This document shows positions 1 to 10,192 of a stretch of 64,000 bases of DNA, piece by piece (position 1 is the stretch's first letter; every line of letters begins with the position of its first letter). Source of the DNA: Desmodus rotundus. Its lineage: Eukaryota; Chordata; Mammalia; Chiroptera; Phyllostomidae. The DNA lies in the NCBI RefSeq assembly GCF_022682495.2, contig NC_071391.1:106499195-106563194 (forward strand), read 5' to 3'. The position numbers and the translations under genes are program-made. Below the pieces are notes generated by a model. It was not told where the DNA came from. It searched no databases and saw nothing but the letters and a program-made list of their open reading frames with translations.

Positions 1-289
1 TATGAGTTTACAGCTATTATTGCTTAAGATAAGACTAAAGCAGGTATTTAAATGATTGAAAATTAGACAACTGAAAGAAAAATATTAAGTGATAGTACAG
101 ATGGTACAAGAGCGTGGCAAAAGTCACAGAGATGGAATTTGTAAAACTGAAGTTTGGGAAATTCTGGGCTGGATGATATATAAGGTTTTTTCCCTATCTG
201 ACACTGTTTGAGTTTCTGAGTGTCTAAATTCAGTATAGCATGTCCTCAAATAACTTCATTTAATTCAGAATTGTTTTTGCTATAATGTG

Positions 290-560
290 TTGAGAAAAGA
301 AAGATCAATTCCAGCAGGACTACCATCTGTGGCGCATTCTACCCATCTGCATGGTTTTTCTCTGGGGCCTCCAGTTTCCTCCCACATCCCAAAGATGTGC
401 ACATGAGGGGAATCGGTGTGTCTATGTTGCTCAACCTGAGTGAGTGTCACTGTGGATGTGAGTGGCCCTGAGATGGAAGCATCCAGGATTGCATCCCAGC
501 TTGTGGCCTGAGCTGCCAGAGAGACTCTGGCCACCTGAGACCCTGAATTGAAATTAAGGG
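290..560 (+). repeat. Ancient LINE 3'-end-like repeat (tentative)
   Basis: The stretch around 'cctcccacatcccaaagatg' and the ending 'gaccctgaattgaaattaag' has the cadence of the 3' tail of an old vertebrate non-LTR LINE (L2/RTE-like tails carry the same cctcccacatcc...gaccctgaa blocks). No coding frame is credible. This is recognition by eye only; a repeat-library search would settle it. Confidence 0.35.
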
Positions 561-1403
561 GCTGGGAAAGAACTATCTTACTTGTTTTTATTCATCTTTC
601 TAAAATGTTATGTGCAGCTCACATTTGTTTCAATGTTTAATGTTGGGATTTTTGAGTCTTTATTTAGAAGTTTGGGGAGACTTCCAGCCAAGATGGAGAT
701 GTAGGTAGATAACGCTTTGCTTCCTTGTGTAACCAAAAGAAGGACAATGACAAATTTAAGAACAAAAAACAACCAGAACTTCCAGAAAATTGCACCGTAT
801 GGAAGCCCAACAACCAAAGAGTTAAAGAAGAAACATTTATCCAGACCAGTGGGAGGGGTAGAGATGGGCAGCCAGCGTGGGGAGGACGCATGTGGCAAGG
901 TGGCAGTTGGCAGACCAGGCGGGTGAGGTGGTGGCTGGTGAGTGTTCCCACATTTGCATGCGGATAAGCTGGGAGGAACAACTGGGGAGTGAGACACACC
1001 ATTCGACCCAGGGTTCCAGTGTGGGGAAATAAAGCCTCAAAACTTCTGACTGTAAAAGCCTGTGGGGGTTTCAGTGATGGGAGAAGCTACCAGTCTCACA
1101 GGAGGGTCCATTGGAGGGACCCATGGGGTCCTAGAACATACACAAACCCCCCACCTGAGAATCAGCACCAGAAGGGCCCAATTCACTTGTGAGTAGCAAG
1201 GGAAATGACTGAAAGCAGGGAGAGCCAAGCAAGTGACACTGTTCCCTCTCTGACCCCTCCCCCACATACAGTGTCACAAAACAGCAAAGTTGGTTGCCTC
1301 ACCCTGGTGAATACCTAAGGCTCCACCCCTTACAACATAACAGCTGTGCCAAGACAAAGAACTATGGCCCAAATAAAACAACAGATCAAAACTCCAGAAA
1401 AAA

Positions 1404-1604
1404 GCCCTGGCTGGTGTGGCTCAGTGGATTGAGTGCCGGCCTGTGAACCAAAATGTTGCCAGTTCAATTGTCAGTCAGAGCACATGCCTGCATTGTGGGC
1501 ATGCGAGAAGCAGCCAATGTTTCTCTCACACATCACTGTTTCTCTCCTTTCTCCCTACCTTCCCCTCTCTCTAAAAATAAATAAATAAAATATTTTTTTA
1601 AAAA
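1404..1604 (+). mobile_element. VES SINE (bat tRNA-derived)
   Basis: The tRNA-related head begins 'gccctggctggtgtggctca', followed by a B-box-like 'ccagttcaattgtcagtca', a pyrimidine-rich middle and a 'taaaaataaataaataaaat' tail. It is inserted in HAL1 copy A. The flanks 'aaaactccagaaaaa' and 'aaaacctccagaaaaa' form the target-site duplication, so the SINE is younger than the HAL1 copy. Confidence 0.92.
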
Positions 1605-1609
1605 ACCTC

Positions 1610-2573
1610 CAGAAAAAGAACTAAGTGATGAGGAGATAGACAACCTGTCAGATGCAGAGTACAAAACACTGGTAATCAGTATGCTCACAGAAATGATTGA
1701 GTACAGATGCAAAATAAAGGAAGACATGAAGGCTATACAAAGTGAAGTAAGAAAACTATACAGGGAATCAACAGTGAAGGGAAGGAAACAGGGACTCAAA
1801 TCAATGATTTGTAATAGAAGGAAGAGATGAACACTCAACTGGAACAGAATGAAGAAACAAGAATTCAAAAAAATGAGGAGAGGCTTAGGAACCTCTGAGA
1901 CAACTTTAAATGTTTAGGGGTGCCAGAAGGAGAAGAGGAAGAACAAAAAATTGAAAACTTATTTGAAAAAATAATGAAGGAGAACTTCCCTGATCTAGTG
2001 AAGGAAATAGACATGCAAGTCCAGGAAGCTCAGAGAGTCTCAAAGAAGTTGGACCCAAGGAGGCACACACCAAGGCACATCATAATTGCATTAGCCAAGA
2101 TTAAAGATAAGGAAACAACCTTAAAAGCAGAAAGAGAAAAGGAGACACTTACTTACAAAGGAGTGCCCATAAGACTATCAGCTGATTTCTCAAAAGAAAC
2201 CTTGCAGGCAAGAAGGGGCTGGAAAGAAGTACTCCAAGTCATGAAAGGCAAGGACCTACATCCCAGATTACTCTATCCAGCAAAGCTACCATTTAGAATG
2301 GAAGGGCAGATAAAGTGCTTCCCAGATAAGGTCAAGTTCAAGGAGTTCATCATCACCAAGCCCTTATTACATGAAATGTTAAGGGACTTATCTAAGAAAC
2401 AGAAGATCAAAAACATGAGCAGTAAAATGACAACAAACAGACAACTATCAACAACTGAACCTAAAAAAAACAAAACCAAAAGCAAACTAAGCAAACAACT
2501 GGAACAGGAACAGAATCACAGAAATGGAGATCATATGGAGGGTTATCAGTGGGGATGGGAGGGAGGAGAATGA
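1610..2573 (+). pseudogene. L1 ORF1p-like frame of HAL1 copy A
   Basis: The frame encodes an L1 ORF1p-type nucleic-acid-binding protein, which coats LINE RNA. The N-terminal coiled-coil part (1610-1915, with the signature SDAEYKTLVISMLTEM) contains a stop and is out of frame with the rest. From 1920 a 217-codon frame is open. It covers the RRM-like part (PEGEEEEQKIENLFEKIM) and the C-terminal domain (TPRHIIIALAKIKDKE, IRLSADFSKETLQARR, PRLLYPAKLPF), ending in low-complexity sequence beyond the usual ORF1p end near 2400. It is therefore a broken copy, not a host gene. The family is certain; whether any product is made is unknown and unlikely. Confidence 0.8.
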
Positions 2574-2820
2574 GGGGATACGGACAAGGAATAAGAAGCA
2601 TGATTGACAGGCACAAAATAGACAGACGGAGGTATAGAATAGTATAATAAATTGAGAAATCTAAGAACTTAGATGTATGACCCATGGACATGAACTAAGT
2701 GGGTGGGGAATGCTGAATGGAGGGGCGGTGCAGGGTGGAGGGGGATAAAGGAGAAAGGAAAAAAGGGACAACTGTCATAACATAATCAATAAAATGTACT
2801 TTCAAAAGAAGCTGGTGATG

Positions 2821-3125
2821 CTCTTATGACCAGAAATATGCTGTAGGAACTTAACTCATTTATATCAAGTAGCCTATGGTAAACCTGGTTTCATTACACA
2901 TCTTTTCACTGAAAGTTGCAGTTTCCAAGAACCTGTTGATGACATTAAGTGGGGACTTACCGTACATGGAATATACCAAGAAAGTGATAGTGTCCTTTCA
3001 GGTTTTCTTAGTTCTTTAAGATGCTATCTATGATCATGAGAGAATGACAAGTGATCATGGGACTCCCCATCATCCCCCTACTCTCTTAAGATTGTTCTTC
3101 CTCTTGAAGGATTAAAAACAAAAAA
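2821..3125. other. Unassigned spacer
   Basis: This is unique-looking AT-rich sequence between HAL1 copy A and an old L1 fragment. I see no coding, RNA or repeat signature. Confidence 0.4.
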
Positions 3126-3585
3126 GGGAGATGAGCAAGCACATTCACAGCAGCACTCTTTGTTATAGTCTCCAATTTGAAACAAGCCAAAAGTCCATCT
3201 AGGGGGTAAAAAAATTGTGACATATTTACACTATGTGGCATTGAAAATGAACAAATTTACACTGTATGCAGCAACATAGATAAAATCGCAGATGTCGAGT
3301 GAAAGGAGCCAGACACAAATAGTCCATAATGTAAAATTTCTTCTATGTAAAGTTCAGACACAGGCTAAACAAATCTAAGGGTGGAAGTCAGAAAAGTGGC
3401 CACTGTTGCAGTAGCAGGGTGAGGGTCGTGAAGGGGAGGAGCCGTGAGGCAGGCTTCAGGGAGGCAGGCATTTCCCTGTTTCCTGACATGGTATGTTCAC
3501 TTAGAGATAAGTCACTGAACTGTACATTTATGATGTTTAAACTGTGTGGTAGGTCTTTTACACTTCAGTAAACAATTTTAAGTAT
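3126..3585 (+). mobile_element. Old L1 (L1M-type) 3' fragment
   Basis: 'gcacattcacagcagcactc' and 'aacaagccaaaagtccatct' are typical of the end of L1 ORF2 (cDNA sense). They are followed by a 3' UTR-like stretch ending 'tttacacttcagtaaacaat'. The copy is strongly diverged and has no open frame. Confidence 0.6.
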
Positions 3586-4831
3586 ATGGAAAATGAAAGT
3601 GTGATTTTTCTCCCTGTTGAACCTAGTAAAATTGGCCCCAAAAGAAGAAGTGCCCTTCTGGGATAGGCAAAGGTGACGTGTCCCTGATGACTGAAGGCTT
3701 GGTAATTTCTCCCATTTCCACCGACTCCCTTCCCCCACCTCCCTCAACTTCCATTCTTGGTGGAGCTTCCACAAATATTTCACAAATGCCCATGAGCTTC
3801 CACTTTGGGGAAGTGAAATCCACAGGGTTGTTTTGATTGAAACCCAAGAATACACTCACATGATGGAAGCAGAGTAAGAGGGGAGGGGGCAATGAACCTG
3901 AGGAAGGGCAGTCTTCCACCCTAGGTCATGAGCGAGCAGGAGATAGAGAGCAGAGTGGCAATCACCTGTTACTTATAAGGTGGTTAGAGAACAGGCCCTA
4001 ACTTTTCACAGACTTAATTCTAAGTGGTTATTTAAAGGTGCCCCAGGAAAAGCAAAGTGGGATGTTTTGACTGGAATCCTAAACTCAAGTTCTTATCTAA
4101 ATACCCAGACTCTGGGTGTGAGTGGATAACTTCCTAGACAGGCTGAGACCTATGCCAGTTCACCTAAAATGCCCTAGGAAGTAGAGAACCTTATATAGGG
4201 ATGTCTATGGAAGCCCAGGTACTGAGAACTAAATGCCACAGCTGTGCAGGAAGCTAGAGGTCCTGTGGTCAAAACTATGACTGAGCAATGTGTGTTGAGG
4301 GCATCTCTGTAGGCCCTGGAGCAGCAGATGTCCAGAGCCAGACGTAAAGGTAAATGGTAACAATGGTACCAACCACAGGCCAAGGAGCCTCTCTAGGAGG
4401 CCAGCCACTATAACAAAGGCAAAGGAAACCCAAGTTCCTAGGGCACAGCAATGCTGAGGGGGTAGAGGGAAGAAACAATACCTTCAATTTTTTGAGAATG
4501 AAACTTGGAGGGGGAAGAAGAGCTAATTTCTTACCAGGTTGTCTGTCCTACCTTCTAAAAGCCAAGCAATAAGCTCTATCCTGTGGAATGATGAGAGAAG
4601 ATGAGGTCTCTGCCTATAGGGACCTAACAGAGCATCCCTGAGTAAGAAAAAACCAAACCTGAATAGACAAGATGATTTTTGAAGAGGCAGAAGAGATCAG
4701 GGACCAACCTCTCAAGTTCCCATATCATCATTTTCATCAGTCCAGAGGTCACAAAATTTCAGACCCTGTGTGTGGAAGGTTTGTTTCACCCATACAGTGT
4801 TCATCTGCACTGAAATTTGAAAAAAAAAATT
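3586..4831. other. Unassigned intergenic sequence
   Basis: Both strands carry only short open frames with no recognisable protein. I see no splice-bounded exon, tRNA or repeat that I can name. Confidence 0.4.
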
Positions 4832-5054
4832 ACCCTAGCTGGTGTGGCTCAGTGGATTGAGTGCCAGCCTGCAAACCAACGGGTTGCTGGTTGGATTCCC
4901 AGTCAGGGCATAGGACTGAGTTGCAGGCCAAATTTCCGGTAGGGGGCACGAGAGAGGCAACCACACATTGATGTTTCTTTCACCCTCTTCCTCCCTCCCT
5001 TCCCCTCTGTCTAAAAATAAATAAATAAAATCTTTAAAAATAATAATAATAATT
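4832..5054 (+). mobile_element. VES SINE (bat tRNA-derived)
   Basis: The head is 'accctagctggtgtggctca', followed by 'gttgctggttggattcccag', 'ggtagggggcacgagagagg' and the pyrimidine block. The tail is 'taaataaataaaatctttaa' running into (TAA)n. This is a full-length copy. Confidence 0.92.
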
Positions 5055-5334
5055 GAGTTTGTTGTGAACTTTTAAAAACTGAGAGAATTGACCTAAAAAT
5101 CCAGACTTCTAGCCTCTTGGGAAAAATCTGAAGATCTGGCAACAGGGTGCTCAGTTGCCACACGACGAGAGCGGACTGTCCCCTTTAGGTGGGTCTCTCC
5201 AGCTCTCATAGTCCAGGCACACTGTCCCCACTTACTATTGTCTTACACCCAGCCTGCTTCACTCATTAAATTACCTGTTTGGTCCTCCCAGACATCTAAT
5301 CTTATCTTTTTTTAATATAAAAATTCAATTCCTT

Positions 5335-5445
5335 TCTCCTGCTAGGAGAATAAAGTCCAAATGCCTTAGGCTAGTAAATCTTTCAAAATCTGGTCCTAGT
5401 CTCTCATTGCTCCTCTGTACATGTTTTTCTCCCAATACTAGGGTG
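5335..5445 (+). repeat. L2 LINE fragment (tentative)
   Basis: 'gagaataaagtccaaatgcc' followed by 'caaaatctggtcctagtctc' matches the layout of the conserved L2 3' region (aataaaatccaaactcctta...gatctggcccc). It is short and old. Confidence 0.4.
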
Positions 5446-5589
5446 CACACAAATAATCTTCATGCTCTTGTGCACTTAAGCTGGTTGTTTTCTCAGAATC
5501 AAGTTTTACTTTTCAACTCTTTTGCCTATACCTTTGATTGATAGACTATTTCTGGCATCTCTGGCTTTCCAAGATTATTTTCCCTCACT

Positions 5590-6470
5590 CCAATATATGT
5601 CTATTAGAAATTCCATTACTTAGAATATGCTAATTGAGTTTTTGTTATCAGAAAATGTTTTAATTTTGCCCTGGATCTTGCAAAATGATTTTCTTATTTA
5701 TACAGTTGTGGGTTGACAGTTATTTTTCTCCCAGAACTTTGTACTTCTGGCAATTTTCAGCCTAATTGCTATTTCTCTATAGGTAATCTGTCTTCTCTCT
5801 GTGACTGCTTTTAAGATTTCTTTTTTGTCTTTAGCATTCTGCAATTTCTTCTAATGTATCTAGGATTTCTGTTAATTTTTCTGCTTATGATTTCTTGGGA
5901 TTCCTGAAACTGAGGACTGTGGGGTTTTTTTTTTTTGCCAGTTTTGAAAATGTTTCAGTCATTATTTCTTCAGTTATTATCTACATCATTTTCTCTATTT
6001 TTTTTCTTTCTGGAAATCTGGATAGACATGTGCTTGACTTTTGACTTACTCTTTCTATCCTTCAAGCCTCTTGATTTCATTTTTTTCTATAATTTTTTTT
6101 CTCTTGGTGCTGCATTTTAGGTAATTTCTTTGTATCTATCTTTTAATGTACTAGTTCTATATTTACCTCTTTATTCTATCATTTCACCTGTCTACTGAGT
6201 TAGTATTGTTGATAGTCTTCTGCTTTTTTATTTCTTAGTCATGCTTTCAATACCTTCCTTTATTTCCTCAAACATATTAAACAAACTTATTTGGTATTTT
6301 TTGAGTCTCCTCGTTCCATTCTCTGTAGGTTTTGTGGATCTGGGTCTTCATTTTATTAGACAATATTCGGTTGACTTTCACATATAGTGGCTTTTTTCCT
6401 TATGTGTATTATGGTATTTTAAATCTCAAAGTCAAACTCCTTAGAACTTTGTGGAAATTGTCTCAGGCTT
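5590..6470 (-). mobile_element. Old L1/HAL1-type fragment, antisense, ORF1 region
   Basis: On the + strand this reads as the reverse of an L1 ORF1 gene: 'ggtaatctgtcttctctctg', 'gacagttatttttctcccag', and 'tctaggatttctgttaattt' where the mammalian L1M ORF1 antisense has its 'tctaggtgtggatttctttt' block. It is too diverged for an open frame. Confidence 0.5.
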
Positions 6471-7404
6471 GGCCTAAAAAGGCATATCCCTAGAAGTGAT
6501 TTGCTTTTTACAGGAGCCCAAAAGAACTATCAATTTAGGACCACTTAAAAATTTTCTGGTCACAAATGTGGTATGAATTCCAGCCCCAAACCTGCATGAG
6601 TGCAGCCTTTTGGGTTGGGAATTTTCAGGGGCAACTTTTATGTTTATTTTAGTTCCGCTCTGAACTACAATCGGGTATCTTAAAGCAAGTAATTATCTAT
6701 GGCAAGTATCCCACTGTTTCCCCTGAGGAGCAAGATCTGCCTACACCCACTGAAATTTCCACCCTGAGGGTTCTAGGTATGCATAAGGATCCCATCTCCA
6801 GCCCACTTAGCCACAATTAGCAGATGGCTCCAAGGCTAATTCTGGCTTCTGCTGACCTCTCCGGATTTACACTTTCTTATTTTTCTGCCTCTGAGCAGTT
6901 TCCTCCCATTCTTACCAGCTCAGCCTTGCTGTAAAAATGTTTTTCATAGTGTCTCTCCAGCATTTTAGGGATTTTTGACTCGACAGATTTTTTTTTTCAA
7001 AATCTAGTCTATTGTTTAGCTATATATAGATAAATGGTAAAGCATAAATAAAAGCAAAGGAGTGGTTAACAGGAAAAGCAGGAAGAGACCCAACTCTGGG
7101 GGATGATATGAACAGTGAGAGCTGTTGTTAATTTTCTCTCTGAATCTACATGGTAGGCACCCAAATACTTAGATATTTTACAAATTATACTGTAATTATG
7201 AAATAGTCTAGAGTTTAAAAATTGTTTCAATATTGCTTTATGTCTTTCTCTCTCATCCCTCCCCAAAAGATCTAGTCTATTATGTTGTTGGAAACATGGC
7301 TCACTTTTCTTTCTTCATTTTCCAGCAGTTTCCCAGAATCCTTTGCTTATCATATTTCTTCTTCCTTGGTTGATCTTCATCATCTCCATTTGTTAAATTT
7401 TACT
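6471..7404. other. Unassigned AT-rich sequence
   Basis: No gene, RNA or named repeat is visible. The sequence is probably very old repeat debris. Confidence 0.35.
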
Positions 7405-8020
7405 GCTGATTACAGGCAGAATTCTAAGAATGGTCCCCAAATTCCTAGCCTCTGGTGTATGCACACTTTCTTCTCCCAGTTATTTAATAAAACACTAATC
7501 TAGGTGTTGCTGTAAAATAATTCTGCAGATGTAATTGACACTCCAAATCAGTTTATTTTAAGTTGATAAATTATCTGGGTGGGCCTGACTTAATCACATG
7601 AGGTTTTGAAAAGCAGAGATTTTTTTTCTGATGGAAGTAGAAGAGAAGGTCATGGAGCTGTGACCTGGCTGGCCAGGAAGAAAGCAAGCATCCGTGATGT
7701 GCACTTCCTATAAGGCTACGTGGCAAGGAACTATGGGCAACCCCTAGAAGCTGAGGGTAGTCCTTTGCTGACAGCTACCAAAAACACTGAGAACCTCAAT
7801 CCTGTAACTGCCATAAACCAGTGAGCTCAAGTGAGGACTTTGAGACTACACGAGAACTGCAATCCTGTACAACACTTTGATTTCAGTCATGTGAAACCCT
7901 GAGCAGAGAATCCAGTTGCAATATACCCGTACTTAAACTGTGAGATAATTTTTGTTGTTTTAAATCTGCTAAATTTGTGGTAATATGTTATACAGCAATA
8001 AAAAAACCAATACAACCTTA
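7405..8020 (+). mobile_element. MLT1-like LTR (ERVL-MaLR)
   Basis: The order of blocks is that of MLT1 LTRs: 'cagaattctaagaatggtcc', 'tctgcagatgtaattgacac', 'gggtgggcctgacttaatca', 'tcatgtgaaaccctgagcag', and the 3' end 'actgtgagataatttttgtt' + 'gctaaatttgtggtaatatg' + 'ttatacagcaat'. Subfamily was not determined. Confidence 0.6.
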
Positions 8021-8114
8021 AACTAATATATCTACCAATATATCTATCTTATCGTTCAAAGACAAATTCAAGTTTCACCTGTGGAAAACCCCCCCAGCAA
8101 AGCGAAGTTGGTAT

Positions 8115-8560
8115 TGTCAAGAGAGCAATCTAAAATGGAGCCAGGAGGCCTCTGGGAAGTTGAGCTAATTCAACCCCTTAGTGTGAAACTAAACTTTTGA
8201 ATTGGGCTAAACCAAATGGCTATATCCTAATACAGTTCTTGGAACTGACTCTGCATCACTGAACTCTATCGAAAAATAAAATTTTCACCTTGTAACAGAC
8301 ATAAACAATTAAACACATATAGCATACAGTAAGTCAGCTTACCAGCACTAGTAACAGTTCTTTCAAAGTAACTTGTGTAATTTATTTGAAAACTCCTCTT
8401 TTTCTGTCTTTATAAATTCTGTTCCTTCTTTCCCCCTCAAAACACAGTTAGGGGTTCTATCCAAATTTGTGTCTCTCCAATTGCAATTCCTAAAAAGACC
8501 TCCAAATAAAGCTTTTGTTTGTATTGTAGTTCTTGGTCAAAATTGATTTCCATTATGTGG
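8115..8560 (+). mobile_element. 5' LTR of ERV1-like provirus
   Basis: A block inside it (8186-8385) recurs in diverged form at 22783-22983, on the other side of retroviral coding remnants, as expected for two LTRs. It has a TATA-like 'tataaat' near 8410 and an AATAAA-type polyadenylation signal ('ccaaataaagctttt') near 8505. The left boundary (tgtcaagaga) and the right boundary are estimates; I could not identify a primer-binding site with confidence. Confidence 0.55.
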
Positions 8561-9049
8561 TATGAGAGAAATGGAGTCCAGAGTAACTTGCCTCCTCCTC
8601 TGGTGCCTCCACGGATTTGACTAAGGCACTTACATGAGCCCATTGCACTCTCTCACTTCCCCAGTGGTCCCAGATCATTGTGGTAAGTCCTCCTGTACTC
8701 AAACCTCCCACCTTGGTTTATGTTCGGGCTCTATTTGGGTGTCCTGTTGCTGGATTTTTGTCTACAGAATTTTAACCACCTGTCTGCTGGGTAATTACTC
8801 TTTTGAAAAATGGGAATTTCACTTTCTAAGGGAATGGCTGCTGAACCTTTGGAACTCCTGCTGGATTTATGTACAAAAATTATGGGCCCTCGTTCTGCAA
8901 CTGTATGTCTCTCTGGACCATAATTAACCAGGTAGATTTAAAGTTGAACCAACCAACTTGGGGTTCTTTGGAAATTCCCAAGTTAGTCTATCTGTAGAGT
9001 CACTCAGGAAAAGACAAAACTAAGCAAACTGAATAAGAAGCATATTTCA
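8561..9049 (+). other. Provirus leader / start of gag, decayed
   Basis: This lies between the 5' LTR and the first recognisable gag-like frame. It is presumed to be retroviral leader and matrix-region sequence because of position. No motif is readable. Confidence 0.35.
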
Positions 9050-10192
9050 ACTGGCATTTTTGTGGCCACTCTACATATAAGTGATTCAAAACTTGCTCCC
9101 CTCCAAGAAACAAATTCTAAATTAACCAAAGCAAATTCTGAGTTGTCTCAGAGGCTTACTGAACTTGAGAAAACTTCTAAATGTTATTCTGATATCTCAT
9201 TGTACCTTCTGCTCCTTTGCTGCCTGTCTGTCCTTCCCTCCTTATCCTTCATTCACTGAACTTTCTTTTTAAAATGAGGAGCCAGAGACACCTGCTCACA
9301 CCACCTCATTTAAAGTTAAACCATTGGATGAACCTGGCCCAGGAAAACAACCCCTGATTTCTTTTATTCCATGGACTAAAGCTGATCTCTATGCTATTAC
9401 TAAAGATTTTCTTAATCCTAAAGAGGACCCCATTGGGTTTGCAAGAGAATTTCTGTCCACTCTCCAAACACATGACCCAGCGTTCTCTGATCTCTATCAG
9501 CTCAGCCATATGCTTGTAAGAGAAGGACGTGCCAGAGAATGGCTAATCAAGATGGGATGGCAAAACCCTATGAGAAACCTTTCCCCTCCAGAATGAGAAG
9601 CCGTGAACGAAGCCTCAAAGCTGGTTAAACAGCTTTATGAGAAGGTATCTGATGCTTTTCCTCGAGTTATTCATTAGAATACTTGTAAAATTCAAAAGTA
9701 CGTTCAAAAGCCTGATGAAACTGTTTTTGATGATCATGATAGATTTTTAAGTATTTCAGCTTAGATGAAGTTCATGATGATGCTCCAAAGCTATTTAATT
9801 CAGCTTTTGTTGAGAGGATACAAGACAAACTTTAACAACATGTAAAAAGAAAAATTACAACTTCATTGGGCCACTATGCAAACCCATGAATCAATGAACT
9901 ATGCTGAGCACCTCTCTGAAGCTATCCAAAAAGACACCAAAAAGAAAGCTGCACCAGCCTTAAATCCCCAAATTCAGGCAACTCAAGTAATGAGCCTTCA
10001 ACAGCTACAATGGTCTAAGTCTGCCCTTTAAGGTCCCCAAGGCAAATCACCATTCAAAAGAGTTTATAATTATTACAAAAAAGCCAGGATATTGGGGAAA
10101 ATTTTGTTTAAAGCTCAAAAGTCAATTACAAGGCCAACAGCCCATAAAATTTGTGAATCCTCCTCAAGGATTCCCACCCAAGTTTCCCCTTC
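9050..10192 (+). pseudogene. ERV gag remnant
   Basis: Several frames resemble gammaretrovirus-like (ERV1) Gag. The clearest is a capsid-like stretch at 9324-9596 (PWTKADLYAITKDF near its start). A nucleocapsid-proximal part follows at about 9600-10130. Stops and frame changes are frequent (for example at 9594), so no Gag can be made. The EML4 retrocopy interrupts it at 10193. The ERV1 assignment is by eye; a profile search against retroviral Gag would confirm it. Confidence 0.55.

Larger units (their letters stand above)
680..2806 (+). mobile_element. HAL1 (half-L1) retrotransposon, copy A
   Basis: The element starts with an L1-type 5' end ('cttccagccaagatgg' at 681), carries an L1 ORF1-like reading frame (1610-2450), and then passes directly into a short 3' UTR ending in 'aatcaataaaatgta'. 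There is no endonuclease or reverse transcriptase (ORF2). That arrangement defines HAL1 elements, which depend on L1 enzymes supplied in trans. Candidate target-site duplications are 666-679 and 2807-2820 (10 of 14 positions agree). Without the VES SINE inserted at 1404 the element is about 1.9 kb, the same size as copy B. Confidence 0.82.
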